64,000 nt of DNA. Origin: JBKQVT01 sp963804825. Lineage in GTDB: Bacteria; Planctomycetota; Planctomycetia; Pirellulales; Thermoguttaceae. The stretch is from contig CAWDRV010000001.1 of assembly GCA_963804825.1 (NCBI GenBank), positions 310,001 through 374,000 on the forward strand, given 5' to 3'. The notes beneath the pieces are model-generated. The model saw only the letters and a program-made list of their open reading frames with translations. It searched no databases and had not been told where the DNA came from. Positions 35,451-45,063 of this stretch are shown piece by piece (the stretch's first letter is position 1; every line of letters starts with the position of its first letter). A program made the position numbers and the translations under genes.

Positions 35451-36515
35451 ATGGAGATTCAGGTCGTTGGCGCCCGTTGCCTCAGTCCGTCGCAGGTGGC
35501 GGCGTGGCGCGCTGGCAGCAGGCCGACCCGACGCTGGACAGCCCGCTGATGCGCCCGAGTTCACCCAGGCCGTGGCCGCGCTGCGCGACGACGTGGAAGT
35601 CGCCGTGTTGGAGGAGAATAGCGAGCCGGCGGGGTTTTTCCCTTTTCGGCGCGCGCGGGGCAACGTCGGCCTGCCGATTGCCGGCCGGATGTGCGACTTT
35701 CAGGGCATGATCGCCCGGCCCGGCACCGCCTGGACGGCCCGGTCATTGCTGCGGGCCTGCGGGCTTTCGGCGCTGCACTTTTGCGGAGTGCCGCTAGCCC
35801 AGGCCCCCTTGCAGCCGTATTGCTGGGCTCAGGCCAACTCGCCGTACATGGACCTCTCCGCCGGTTTTGAGGCTTACCAGAGCAAGCTGCGCGGGCAGGG
35901 CTCCACGGGACTCCTGCGCGCCGGCCGGAAGGCACGCAAGCTCGATCGCGAGATCGGGCCGCTGCGGTTCGAGCCTGACACTCGCGAGCCGCCGATTTTT
36001 CGGGCCCTGATCCGCTGGAAGCTCGACCAGTACCGGCGCACAAAGGCCGTGAACTATCTGGCCGAGCCTTGGAAGATTCCGCTCCTGGAAAGCCTGCTGC
36101 GCTTCCGCGGCCACGACTTTGCCGCCATGCTCTCGGCGCTCTATGCCGGCGACCACCTCGTGGCGGTTCATCTCGGGCTGTGCTCGAGGGGCGTACTGCA
36201 CGGCTGGTTCCCGGCCTACAACCCCGACTTCGCCGGGTATTCGCCGGGTCAGGTCATGTGGCAGCAGCTCGCTCAAGGCGCTCAGGCGTCGGGCATCCGC
36301 CGCATTGACCTTGGTCCGGGCGACGAACGTTACAAGGTCAGCCTGATGACCGGCGCCGCGACCGTAGGCGAAGGATCGGTTGACTTGCGGCACTTGCGAA
36401 AATGGGCGTGCAGGAGTTGGTTTCATACGTGCGAATGGATCCGCTCGTCGCCCCTGCGCACATTGCGCGCGGCGTGGCGCGCAACACGCGGACCTGGCTG
36501 GGATACAACCAATAG
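35451..36515 (+). CDS. GNAT/FemAB-like protein of polysaccharide synthesis (frame broken)
   Basis: A ~350-residue cytoplasmic acyl- or aminoacyl-transferase-like protein of the CelD/BcsL GNAT type. It begins MEIQVVGARCLSPSQVAAW at the ATG at 35451. Frames change near 35510 and 35553 to reach FTQAVAALRDDVEVAVLEE. The core includes FRALIRWKLDQYRRT, LLESLLRFRGHDFAAML, VAVHLGLCSRGVLHGWFPAYN and DLGPGDERYK, the usual pattern of this family. A last change near 36400 gives the tail MDPLVAPAHIARGVARNT ending LGYNQ. The TAG stop abuts the next ATG. It may acylate the repeat unit. Confidence 0.72.
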
Positions 36516-37820
36516 ATGTCGCGAGCGGCAGACAACACCGGGGCGAGTTGGATTCGGGCGGCGAGCGGCCTGCTCGGCGCCCGCGCCGCGCGGCGGAACA
36601 CTCGCCCTGGCCGACCAGGTGATCGTCAGCGCGGCCAACTTCTTAAGCGGCGTGATCATCGGCCGGCAGAGCAAGGCGGAATTCGGACTCTATTGGCTGG
36701 GCCTGAGCGTCGTGTTGTTCGCCACGACCCTGCAAACCGCGCTCATTGCCACGCCCTACATGATCTACAGCCCACGACTGGACGGCCCGACACGGCGGCG
36801 CTACGCCGGCAGCACGTTCACCCACGAGTTGGGCTTTTCGGCGCTGGTGGCAATCGGCTTTGTCCTGGGAGGAACCTCGCTCACTCTGGGAATGGGTCCG
36901 GCGGAGCTGGCACCCGTAATGTGGGCGTTGGCGGGCGTGGCCATTTTTCTCCTCTTGCGGGATTACGTGCGCCAGATCCTGTTCGCCAACCTGCAAGTAA
37001 AGGCCGCAGTTGTGCTCGACGCCTGCGCCTCCGCCGTGCAACTCGCCGGGTTGGGATGCATGGCGTTCTACGGCCGGCTTTCGGCCGCCGCCGCCTGTTG
37101 GATCGTGGGCGGCGCCAGCGGAGTGGTGACGTTCGGTTGGCTTCTCCGCCAGCGCGGGAAATTAGTCGTGAGGGCCGCCGACGTGCTCAACGATCTGCGG
37201 CACAATTGGGCGTCCGGAAAATGGGTCTTTGCCAGTGGGCTGGCCTGGGCGCTGACGGTCTATTTGTACCCTTGGGTGCTGCTGGGCTTTCACGGCCCGG
37301 CGGCCAACGGCGCGTGGGCGGCCTGCTTCGGCATTCTCTCGGTTGCCAATCCGTTGGTCTTGGGAATCCAGAACTACCTTGGCCCCAGCATCGCCCATTG
37401 TTCGACCGCGAACAACCGGGAGACCCTGCGCCGGCACGTGGTACGCGCCGCCGCGGCCATGGCGGCCCTGCTGCTGCCGCTGACGCTCGCCCTGATGGTT
37501 GTGGGCGGACCGGTCGTGGTGCTGGTCTATGGCGGCAAATATGCCGGCAACGAGGCGGCGATCTGCTGGCTGGCGCTGGCACTGTTTGTTTCTACCGTAA
37601 CGTTCGCTTTTTCGCGGGCACTGTTCGTCCTGGAACAGGCCCAGCTCGACTTCTGGGCCAGCCTCGTCGGCCTGGCCTGCCTGCCCATCGCGGGCACGTG
37701 GCTCGCGTGGAAGTACGATGTGGCCGGGGCAGCGCTGGGCCTGCTGCTGGGCAACGTGATCGGATTGGCGATGCGCTATGTGGCGTTCGCGCGCCACGTC
37801 CACCATCGGGCAACAGTTGA
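36516..37820 (+). CDS. Polysaccharide flippase, Wzx-like (frame broken; end uncertain)
   Basis: A multi-pass membrane protein of the oligosaccharide flippase group. It starts at the ATG at 36516 directly after the previous stop. The frame changes near 36592, after which about twelve TM helices follow, starting LADQVIVSAANFLSGVIIG and later ALTVYLYPWVLLGFHGPAANG. The conserved N-terminal helix containing a short basic loop fits Wzx. The C-terminal boundary is unclear: the open frame runs on through a Pro/Ala-rich stretch into the GT2 gene, so an indel has probably removed the stop. I place the end near 37820. Confidence 0.75.
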   Translation: MSRAADNTGASWIRAASGLLGARAARRNTRPGRPGDRQRGQLLKRRDHRPAEQGGIRTLLAGPERRVVRHDPANRAHCHALHDLQPTTGRPDTAALRRQHVHPRVGLFGAGGNRLCPGRNLAHSGNGSGGAGTRNVGVGGRGHFSPLAGLRAPDPVRQPASKGRSCARRLRLRRATRRVGMHGVLRPAFGRRRLLDRGRRQRSGDVRLASPPAREISREGRRRAQRSAAQLGVRKMGLCQWAGLGADGLFVPLGAAGLSRPGGQRRVGGLLRHSLGCQSVGLGNPELPWPQHRPLFDREQPGDPAPARGTRRRGHGGPAAAADARPDGCGRTGRGAGLWRQICRQRGGDLLAGAGTVCFYRNVRFFAGTVRPGTGPARLLGQPRRPGLPAHRGHVARVEVRCGRGSAGPAAGQRDRIGDALCGVRAPRPPSGNS

Positions 37821-37917
37821 ACGGCGCGTCGGGGCAGCAGTTGAACCGCCGGCGCCCTCGGGGTGCGGCAGTACCACTGCCGCACCAGCCCCAACCGCGC
37901 CCACCCTAGAGCGCCCC

Positions 37918-38876
37918 GTTAACATCTGTGTTATCATCTGCACCTACAATCGTTGCCAGATGCTCAAGGACGCGCTGGAAAGCCTGCTCGCCCAAGAGAC
38001 GGGCGGCCGGTTCTCCTACGAGATCGTGGTTCTCGACGACGCCTCGACCGACGACACGCGACAGGTGGCGGAAGCAGCGGCGGGGCGCTCCCCGGTCGCG
38101 GTGCGCTGACGTGCGCGGGGATGGGCAAGGCCTCAGCCACGCCTGCAACCGCGGGCTGCAAGAGGCGCATAGTCCGTGGCTGGTCTTTTTCGACGACGAT
38201 CAACTGGTCGATCCGCTCTGGCTCAAGGAGTTGTACCAGTCGGCGCTGGCCGCGGACGTGCACCTGATCGGCGGCAAGCGCGTGCTGGACCTGCCGAAGG
38301 AAGAACTTGCGCGGCTGGGCCGCGCCTGCCGCGGCATGTGCGGCGAAGTCTTGCCGACGCGCGGCTTCCTGGGGTTCCCCGTCAAAGTCAGGCCGTCCGG
38401 CGGCAATATCCTGATCCGCCGATCGGTGATCAATGCCCTGGGCGGTTTCGATGATACGCTCCGGACGGGCGGAGTAGACTTCGACCTGGTGTTGCGCCAA
38501 GCGCATGGGCTATCGCATCGGCTGGGCACCCCAGGCCGTGGTACGCCACCGGGTGCCGGCCAGCCGCAACACCCCCGACCGCGTGCGCTTCTACAGCCTC
38601 CAGCTCGGCTGCTCGCTGGCCTACTTGGATTGGAAGCACCTGGGCACTTGCAGCATGATATGCCTTTGCCTCGCGCGGCTCATGAAGTGCGCGCTGGTCG
38701 AGATACCCCTGCTCTTGCTGGCCTTGCTGTTCCGGCATCGCAAGGCGGTCATGGATCACCGGGCACGCCTATCGCGCGCGACCGGCTACACGCGCAAGAC
38801 GCTCGCGCTGGTGTTCCCGAGGCTCCTGGCCCAGGAGCGGTTTTTCAACGAGTACGTATTTCGCAAGGTGCGCTGA
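37918..38876 (+). CDS. Glycosyltransferase family 2 (frame broken)
   Basis: A ~320-residue GT-A fold transferase. The first strand is VNICVIICTYNRCQMLKDAL, followed by VVLDDASTDDT with the nucleotide-binding Asp residues. The frame then changes near 38105 to reach GLSHACNRGLQEAHSPWLVF and the DXD-like FFDDDQ. GGFDDTLRTGGVDFDLVLR is the acceptor-loop region. A second change near 38500 leads to MGYRIGWAPQAVVRHRVPA and a C-terminal hydrophobic helix (IPLLLLALLF). No start codon is visible in frame, because the upstream flippase gene reads through; the conserved region begins at 37918. Sugar specificity is unknown. Confidence 0.75.
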
Positions 38877-38879
38877 CCC

Positions 38880-40133
38880 ATGATGCACTACGCTCATCAT
38901 TCTGGCGACGCTTCAGCCACGCTGCCCATGGACCGCGGCGCGGCGGCGGCATGCGCAGCGGCTGCAGAGAATCGCTGGGAAACGTTCGCCGGCTGGTTGT
39001 GCATTGTGCTCGTGTCGCGCTTTGTTTCCGAAGCCGTCAACACGTTCCTTTGGGACCGGGCAAATTACGTCTGGTCGGCCTGCGCGCTGGCGGCCTTTGC
39101 GCTGCTGTTGTGGCCGATGCTGCTCAAGTTCGCGCACGGCGAAGGCAATATCTTCGCCGGCTACTTCCCGATCTTCGCCTATCTCGTGGTGCTGCTGGCC
39201 CGCACGCGGCTCGACAACGTCTACGCGCTAAAGTGTGCCTTGTCGGAGGTCGTGCTGTGGACGTGTTTCCTCTTCACCGTGGAAGTGTGCTCGCGCAGCG
39301 GGCAAGGGGCGGCGATGGTTCGCACCTGGCTCTTGCGCGTGGTCAAAGCGATCGTGCTTCTGGGCGTGGCGCAGTTGCTGGTGTCGTGCGCAGGCCGGCG
39401 GCACGTTGAGTCCGGGGGCCATCATGGAGGCGCGGCCGGTTCGGGGCGTGTTCGTACACCCGAACGTCTTCTTGGTGGTGATCCTGCCGTTCGTCTTTTA
39501 CTTCCTCAAGCAGCGCTCCTGGTTGTGGTTTGCCTTGACGGCGGTCGCTTGCCTGGGTACGGGCACTCGCTCGCCGTTGTTTGCGGCTCTGTGTTTAGGG
39601 TGGCTGATCCTACGGTCGGCCTTGAACCGCCCGATCACCTGGCGGCACCTGGGCGTCACCTGCGTGATCGTGGTGGTCGGCTATTTCCTGCTGGTGCGCA
39701 AACATCGGCGTCTGGAATTACGGCGAGGAGACGCGCACGAATCTGTCCACGCTGCAATGGCGCATCGCGGCTCTGGCAGCAATTCCTGGAAGACGAGCGC
39801 GACCCGGCCTTCTGGCTCGGCCACGGCGTGGGCACGGCCGACAATGTCTCCACCGAGCTCTCGGGCGAAGCCACTCTCCCGCACAACGATTACCTGCGCA
39901 CCTACTACGACCTCGGACTCGTGGGACTCTTGGCCACGGCACTGCTGGTGGCATTCATGATCCGGCTCCTGGTGCGCTCGGCCACCGTGCAATCGGATTT
40001 TATCCTGCCGGCCTACCTGCTGATCGTCTGCTTCCGCTTCACAGACAACTTCATGTATGTGACGGTTCCGCTGTGGATTTACATGTTCCTGGGCAGCTTT
40101 GCCGCCCGACCGCATGCCCGGGAGGACACATGA
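38880..40133 (+). CDS. O-antigen polymerase/ligase-like membrane protein, Wzy (frame broken)
   Basis: A ~420-residue multi-TM protein of the Wzy/WaaL group. N-terminal TM segments include SACALAAFALLLWPMLLKF. The frame changes near 39400 to reach GVFVHPNVFLVVILPFVFYF and AVACLGTGTRSPLFAALCLG, the typical loop with conserved Arg and Ser. It changes again near 39700 and 39770. The late loop GHGVGTADNVSTELS and LPHNDYLRTYYDLGLVGLL is the classic Wzy/WaaL periplasmic signature with HND. The stop at 40133 overlaps the next start (ATGA). It probably polymerises the repeat unit. Confidence 0.78.
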   Translation: MMHYAHHSGDASATLPMDRGAAAACAAAAENRWETFAGWLCIVLVSRFVSEAVNTFLWDRANYVWSACALAAFALLLWPMLLKFAHGEGNIFAGYFPIFAYLVVLLARTRLDNVYALKCALSEVVLWTCFLFTVEVCSRSGQGAAMVRTWLLRVVKAIVLLGVAQLLVSCAGRRHVESGGHHGGAAGSGRVRTPERLLGGDPAVRLLLPQAALLVVVCLDGGRLPGYGHSLAVVCGSVFRVADPTVGLEPPDHLAAPGRHLRDRGGRLFPAGAQTSASGITARRRARICPRCNGASRLWQQFLEDERDPAFWLGHGVGTADNVSTELSGEATLPHNDYLRTYYDLGLVGLLATALLVAFMIRLLVRSATVQSDFILPAYLLIVCFRFTDNFMYVTVPLWIYMFLGSFAARPHAREDT

Positions 40134-41434
40134 TGCGCGTACTCCAGGTCAATAAGTTCTTCTGGCAAAGCGGCGGCCCGGAGCGCTGCATGCTCGAACT
40201 GTCCGGGTTGCTGCGCGGGCACGGGCACGAGCTGCTCTTTTTTGCGATGGAGCACGAGCGGAACCTGCCCTCGGATTGCAGTCGCTACTTCGTCAGCGGC
40301 ATCAATTACCGCGACGCCTCGCTGGGGGGCCGCTTGCGCACGGGCGTGCGCACGGTGGGAAAGACGATTTACTCCCGCGAGTCCCGGCGCAAGATGCAGT
40401 GGTTGTTGTCGGCCGAAGCGGTGGATATCGCGCACCTGCACACGATCAGCCGGCAGATTTCGCCTTCCATACTGCCGGCATTAAAAGGGTGCGGCGTGCC
40501 CGTCGTGCAAACGGTACACAACGCGGAACTGGTATGCCCGGCGGCGCACTGCTTCATCGAAAGCCGCCGCGAGCGCTGCACGCGCTGCTTGGGCGGACGT
40601 TATTATCGGGCAATCACTCACCGCTGCGTGCAACATTCCGCCGCCGCCAGCGCCATCGCGGCCGCCGCCCTCTACTGGCACCGCAAGACGCGCGTCTTCG
40701 AGAAGCACGTGGACCTCTTCATCTGCCCGAGCCGATTCCTGGCCGGACGCCTGGCGGCCGGCGGCATCCCCGCGGCCAAGATCAGGCACCTGCCGAACTT
40801 CCTTGATCTTCGCGGATACGAACCGGAGTACGAGGTGGGCCGCTACGGCCTGTTTGTCGGGCGGCTGTCGCCGGAAAAGGGCGTGGCTACGCTGCTGGAA
40901 GCAGCCGCTCTCGCGAGGCACATACCGCTGGTGATTCTCGGCGAAGGCTGGCAAGAGGGCCAGTTGCGGCGGTTGGCCGCCAAGCTGGAGCTAAGCCACG
41001 TGACCTTTGTCGGCTACCAGAAAGGTGACGAATGGAAGCGGCTTGTACATCAGGCAGGCTTCGTGGTGTTGCCCTCGGAGTGCGACGAGAACTCGCCGAT
41101 GGTGATCTACGAGGCCGGCGCGCTGGGCAAGCCCGTGGTGGCCGCGGATGTCGGCGGGGTGGGCGAGTTGGTGGAGGACGGCGATACGGGATTGCTGTTC
41201 GCACCAGGCAGCGCGGAACAACTGGCGGACCGGATGCGGCAGCTTAACGAGAGCCCGCAGTTGGCCCGTGACATGGGCCGCCGTGGTCGCCGGAACATTG
41301 AACAGATCTGCGACAGTCACTACGAGCGGCTGATGGCGTTCTACGAAGAGGCTGGCAGTGGTTTTGCAACTATCCGAGAAGTCTCTCCTCTCCCGACCAA
41401 CCTTCGGTCGGCGCCGGAGAGGGGCAAGGGGTGA
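40130..41434 (+). CDS. Glycosyltransferase family 4
   Basis: A ~434-residue GT-B transferase. The N-terminal half starts VLQVNKFFWQSGGPERCMLE; HTISRQISPSILPAL and VVQTVHNAELVCPAAHC follow. The nucleotide-sugar half has YGLFVGRLSPEKGVATLLEA, then VLPSECDENSPMVIYEAGAL with the conserved E-x7-E, and ADVGGVGELVEDGDTGLLF. GGGAGGA precedes the ATG at 40130, which overlaps the previous stop. The last ~20 residues (SPLPTNLRSAPERGKG) are encoded by a dispersed palindromic repeat (41384-41439), so the original C-terminus was probably replaced. Confidence 0.85.
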   Translation: MMRVLQVNKFFWQSGGPERCMLELSGLLRGHGHELLFFAMEHERNLPSDCSRYFVSGINYRDASLGGRLRTGVRTVGKTIYSRESRRKMQWLLSAEAVDIAHLHTISRQISPSILPALKGCGVPVVQTVHNAELVCPAAHCFIESRRERCTRCLGGRYYRAITHRCVQHSAAASAIAAAALYWHRKTRVFEKHVDLFICPSRFLAGRLAAGGIPAAKIRHLPNFLDLRGYEPEYEVGRYGLFVGRLSPEKGVATLLEAAALARHIPLVILGEGWQEGQLRRLAAKLELSHVTFVGYQKGDEWKRLVHQAGFVVLPSECDENSPMVIYEAGALGKPVVAADVGGVGELVEDGDTGLLFAPGSAEQLADRMRQLNESPQLARDMGRRGRRNIEQICDSHYERLMAFYEEAGSGFATIREVSPLPTNLRSAPERGKG

Positions 41435-41439
41435 GGGCA
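41384..41439. repeat. Dispersed repeat at the 3' end of the GT4 gene
   Basis: A CTCTCC-rich, partly palindromic segment (CTCTCCCGACC... with inner GACC/GGTC stem and ...GGAGAGGGGCAAGGGGTGAGGG). It supplies the last codons and stop of the GT4 gene. A related element lies inside the kinase gene at 50919-50956. Confidence 0.6.
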
Positions 41440-41589
41440 TGACCGAATACGCACACGCAGGAGATCATCTCCGCGGCAGACATCCTCACCGCAACCCTTT
41501 CCGGGGACCAGCCGCAGGTTGGTGGAAAGACGGGAGCGGTGACTTGCACGTCTTGGAGCGGTTCTGGGCGTGGGAACCAGGAGTGAACC

Positions 41590-42822
41590 ATGAGTCGGAA
41601 CGGACATGAGGAATGGCCCCGCCTGCGTATCGCCATGATCGGCATACGTGGCGTGCCCGCCAACTATGGCGGCCTGGAGGAATGCGCCGAGCAGGTGGGA
41701 ACCCGCTTGGCGGCCCGCGGCCACGAGGTCCTTGTGTACTGCCGCAAGGGCACGTACGACGACGCGGCCCGCGAGTACAAGGGAATCAGCCGCGTCGTTC
41801 TGCCCAGCTTGCGGACCAAGATCACCGATACTTACACGCACACGCTCCTGAGCATGTTCCACGTGCTGGGACAGAAGCCCGACGTGATCCTGGCCTTCAA
41901 TCCCGGCATCGCCAGCCTGTGTACGATTCCCAAGCTGTTCCGCTACAAGGTCGCGCTCAATCCGGACGGTTTCGACTGGCGGCGGGAAAAGTGGGGGCGG
42001 TTCGCCCGCCGGTTCATTCACTTCTCCGCCTGGATTTGCACCAAGGTCGTGGACCAGATGATTATCAATGCGGTCACGGTCAAGGACTACTACAACCAAA
42101 CGTTCGCCTGTCAGCCGCCGGCCGTCTACATCCCCAACGGCAGCCCGGTCGATCCGCCGGCAAACGGCGACGCTCCGGACGCGGAATCCGCGGCGATCCT
42201 CAACCAGTACGGGCTGGAAAAGGGTAAATACATCCTGTTTCTCAGCCGCCATGTGCCGGAGAACAGTTGCCAGTACATCATCGACGCGTTTTCCGGGTTG
42301 CGGACCGACTTGACGCTCTTCTTCGGCGGCGGGGGCGCCTATGGCGACCCCTATGCCGAGTCGCTTCGCAAGACGGGCGATCGGCGGATCATCTTTCCCG
42401 GCGGGATTTACGATCCCGCACACGTGAAGGCCCTGCACCACAATTGCTGCTTCCTGGTACACGGCAATCAGCCGGGCGGGACCAGCCTGGGACTCTTAAA
42501 GGCTCTTGGTTTGGGCACCTGCGTGCTGACGCTCAACACGCCCGACAACGCCTATGCCGTCAAGGACGCCGGCTGCTTATACGAGCTAAGCGCCGAAGAC
42601 CTCCGCGCGAAGATGCGATTTCTTTTGGATCATCCGGAGGCGGTGGCCGAGATGCGCGTCAAGGCGATCCGGCGGGTCAAAGAAGAATACTTGTGGGACG
42701 TAGTGACCGACCGTTACGAGGAAGTGTTGTATTGCTTGACCGAGCGACACAACGGAAATGGCACATCGCGACAGAAGAATGAGACAGCAGTGGAAACTCG
42801 TAAATACCCCGGGAGAATGTGA
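41590..42822 (+). CDS. Glycosyltransferase with DUF1972-type N-terminus
   Basis: A 410-residue GT4-type transferase similar to rhamnosyltransferases. The DUF1972 start is clear: IAMIGIRGVPANYGGLEECAE. It is followed by DVILAFNPGIASLCTIPKLF and LNPDGFDWRREKWG. The second half has YILFLSRHVPENSCQYIIDAF, the glycine-rich VHGNQPGGTSLGLLKALGLG and CVLTLNTPDNAYAV. The family adds sugars such as rhamnose to lipid-linked oligosaccharides. A ~155-bp gap separates it from the GT4 gene. Its stop overlaps the region of the next ribosome binding site. Confidence 0.88.
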   Translation: MSRNGHEEWPRLRIAMIGIRGVPANYGGLEECAEQVGTRLAARGHEVLVYCRKGTYDDAAREYKGISRVVLPSLRTKITDTYTHTLLSMFHVLGQKPDVILAFNPGIASLCTIPKLFRYKVALNPDGFDWRREKWGRFARRFIHFSAWICTKVVDQMIINAVTVKDYYNQTFACQPPAVYIPNGSPVDPPANGDAPDAESAAILNQYGLEKGKYILFLSRHVPENSCQYIIDAFSGLRTDLTLFFGGGGAYGDPYAESLRKTGDRRIIFPGGIYDPAHVKALHHNCCFLVHGNQPGGTSLGLLKALGLGTCVLTLNTPDNAYAVKDAGCLYELSAEDLRAKMRFLLDHPEAVAEMRVKAIRRVKEEYLWDVVTDRYEEVLYCLTERHNGNGTSRQKNETAVETRKYPGRM

Positions 42823-42824
42823 TC

Positions 42825-43907
42825 ATGTCCGTAGTCATTGTTACTGGTTCCGGCGGACTGATCGGCGCGGAAACCGTCCGCCGTTTCGCGCGAGACGGCC
42901 ACACGGTCGTGGGCGTCAACAACGACATGCGGGCCTATTTCTTCGGCCAGGAAGGCTCGACGCGCTGGTCGGTGGAACGCCTGCGCGAGAAAGTGCCGGC
43001 CTACCGCCACCACGAGGTTGACATCCGCGACTACCAGGCCCTGGCGCACGTCTTCCAAGAATACGCCGGCGAGATCGCGTTGGTGGCGCATACCGCGGCC
43101 CAGCCCAGTCACGATTGGGCGGCCAAGGAGCCGCTGACGGATTTCGCGGTCAATGCCTGCGGCACGCTGAACCTGCTGGAGCTTGCGCGGCAGCATTGTC
43201 CCGACGCCCCGTTCATCTTCACCTCGACCAACAAAGTGTACGGCGATGCGCCCAACCGCTTGCCGCTTATCGAGCTTGATACCCGCTGGGAGGTCGAGAC
43301 GTCGCATCCCTACGCCAGGCACGGCATCGACGAGACGATGTCGATCGATCAGTGCAAGCATTCGGTCTTCGGGGCCTCGAAGGTCGCCGCCGACGTGATG
43401 GTGCAAGAGTACGGGCGCTACTGGAACATGAAGACGGTTTGCTTCCGCGGCGGCTGCCTGACCGGCCCCGGCCACTCCAGCGCCGAGCTGCACGGATTTC
43501 TCTCGTACCTGATGAAGTGCGCGGTGACGGGCCGCGAGTACCGCATTTTCGGCTACCACGGCAAACAGGTCCGCGACAACATCCACGCCAGCGACCTGGT
43601 GGAGTGTTTCTGCCAGTTCTACCGCCGGCCGCGGATCGCCGAGGTGTACAACATCGGCGGCAGCAGGCACAGCAATTGTTCGATGTTGGAGGCCATCGCG
43701 CTCTGTGAAGAAATCACGGGCAAGAAGATGCGCACGAGCTACGTCGAGCAAAACCGCAGCGGCGACCATATCTGGTGGATCAGCGACGTGCGCCGGTTCC
43801 AGTCGCACTATCCCGATTGGAAATACCGATACGATGTGCGCCGCATCTTGGAGGAGATCGCGCGAGGCTTCGAGGATCGCCTGGCAGCCGTGCCTTCGGC
43901 GGCTTAG
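42825..43907 (+). CDS. NAD-dependent epimerase/dehydratase (extended SDR)
   Basis: A ~360-residue nucleotide-sugar SDR related to CDP-paratose 2-epimerase-like enzymes. The NAD motif is IVTGSGGLIGAETVRRF. FTSTNKVYGDAPN is the catalytic Thr region, and EQNRSGDHIWWISDVRR is typical of this subfamily. In the usual YXXXK position it reads FGASKVAADV, so the catalytic Tyr appears replaced by Phe. GGGAGAA precedes the ATG at 42825 (a GTG at 42819 is possible). It is followed by a second SDR gene; the two may act on one sugar-nucleotide pathway. Confidence 0.82.
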   Translation: MSVVIVTGSGGLIGAETVRRFARDGHTVVGVNNDMRAYFFGQEGSTRWSVERLREKVPAYRHHEVDIRDYQALAHVFQEYAGEIALVAHTAAQPSHDWAAKEPLTDFAVNACGTLNLLELARQHCPDAPFIFTSTNKVYGDAPNRLPLIELDTRWEVETSHPYARHGIDETMSIDQCKHSVFGASKVAADVMVQEYGRYWNMKTVCFRGGCLTGPGHSSAELHGFLSYLMKCAVTGREYRIFGYHGKQVRDNIHASDLVECFCQFYRRPRIAEVYNIGGSRHSNCSMLEAIALCEEITGKKMRTSYVEQNRSGDHIWWISDVRRFQSHYPDWKYRYDVRRILEEIARGFEDRLAAVPSAA

Positions 43908-43944
43908 GAATACAAGTTGATCGTACCGTAACGCACACATTTCC

Positions 43945-45063
43945 ATGCAAACCATACTCGTCACCGGTGGCTCCGGATTCGTTGGTTCGTGCCTGGCGAT
44001 CGCCTTGCGCCGGCAGATGCCCGACGTGAGCGTCGTGGTCCTGGACAATCTCAAGCGGCGCGGTTCGGAGTTGAACCTGCCGCGCCTGCGCGAAGCCGGC
44101 GTGGCCTTTGTTCACGGCGACATCCGCAATAGCGAGGACTTCGAGCCGGTCGGGCCGGTGGACCTGATCCTGGAGTGCAGCGCGGAGCCGTCGGTGCTTG
44201 CGGGTTACAGCGGGTCGCCGGAATATCTGCTCAATACCAATCTCGGCGGCACGATCCACTGCCTGGAGGTCGCCCGCAAGCACAAGGCGGGGATGATCTT
44301 TCTTTCCACCAGCCGCGTGTATCCGGCCGCCGCGATCAACGCGCTCAAGTATCGCAATGAGCCGACGCGATTCGCGCTGGCCGATGGCCAGGCGGTTGCC
44401 GGCGTGTCCGGCCGCGGAATCTCCGAAGACTTTCCGTTGCAGGGCGCGCGGTCGTTGTACGGTGCTACCAAGCTCTGTTCGGAACTGATCGTACATGAAT
44501 ACGGCGCAATGTACGGCCTGCCGACGCTCGTGAACCGTTGCGGCGTGCTGACCGGGCCGTGGCAGATGGGCAAGGTGGATCAGGGCTTCGTGGTGTTGTG
44601 GGCCAGCCGGCACCTCTTGGGCGGGCAGTTGAGTTACATCGGTTTCGGCGGCGACGGCCGGCAAGTGCGCGACATCTTGCACATCGAGGACCTCTGCCGC
44701 CTGATCGCATACCAGATCGAGCATCTCGGCCAGTTGCGCGGGCAGACGTTCAACGTGGGCGGCGGCCCGGAAATCAGCGTTTCACTCCAGGAACTGACCG
44801 CGATTTGCCGGGAACTGACCGGTGTGAGCCTGGCCGTAGGCAGTGAGCCGCACGATCGCCCGGCCGACATCCGCCTCTACCTGAGCGACAACGCCCGCGT
44901 TACCGCCGCCACGGGCTGGCGACCGCGGATCGGCGTGCGGGCCATCGTGGAAGATGTGTGCGAGTGGATCAAGGCGCATCGTCAGGCCCTGGGCCCGATT
45001 TTCGCGAGTCACCAAGGCAACGGACAACCAGGAACGGGTAGGCATCAGAGCACTGCAACATGA
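43945..45063 (+). CDS. NAD-dependent epimerase/dehydratase (extended SDR)
   Basis: A 372-residue nucleotide-sugar epimerase. NAD motif: ILVTGGSGFVGSCLAIAL. Ser/Thr region: FLSTSRVYPAAAINALKY. The catalytic YXXXK is intact as LYGATKLCSE. The large substrate-binding part has VNRCGVLTGPWQMGKVDQGF and DGRQVRDILHIEDLC, a pattern shared with CDP-paratose/tyvelose epimerases. The C-terminal ~15 residues are unstructured. Its stop overlaps the deacetylase start (ATGA), so translation is coupled. Confidence 0.85.
   Translation: MQTILVTGGSGFVGSCLAIALRRQMPDVSVVVLDNLKRRGSELNLPRLREAGVAFVHGDIRNSEDFEPVGPVDLILECSAEPSVLAGYSGSPEYLLNTNLGGTIHCLEVARKHKAGMIFLSTSRVYPAAAINALKYRNEPTRFALADGQAVAGVSGRGISEDFPLQGARSLYGATKLCSELIVHEYGAMYGLPTLVNRCGVLTGPWQMGKVDQGFVVLWASRHLLGGQLSYIGFGGDGRQVRDILHIEDLCRLIAYQIEHLGQLRGQTFNVGGGPEISVSLQELTAICRELTGVSLAVGSEPHDRPADIRLYLSDNARVTAATGWRPRIGVRAIVEDVCEWIKAHRQALGPIFASHQGNGQPGTGRHQSTAT

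Noticed and set aside
35407..38109. A single 900-codon open frame read as one fusion protein
   Set aside because: It joins parts of a GNAT-like enzyme, a flippase and a GT2 transferase, with start and stop codons of the individual genes visible in other frames. Frame breaks explain the apparent fusion better.
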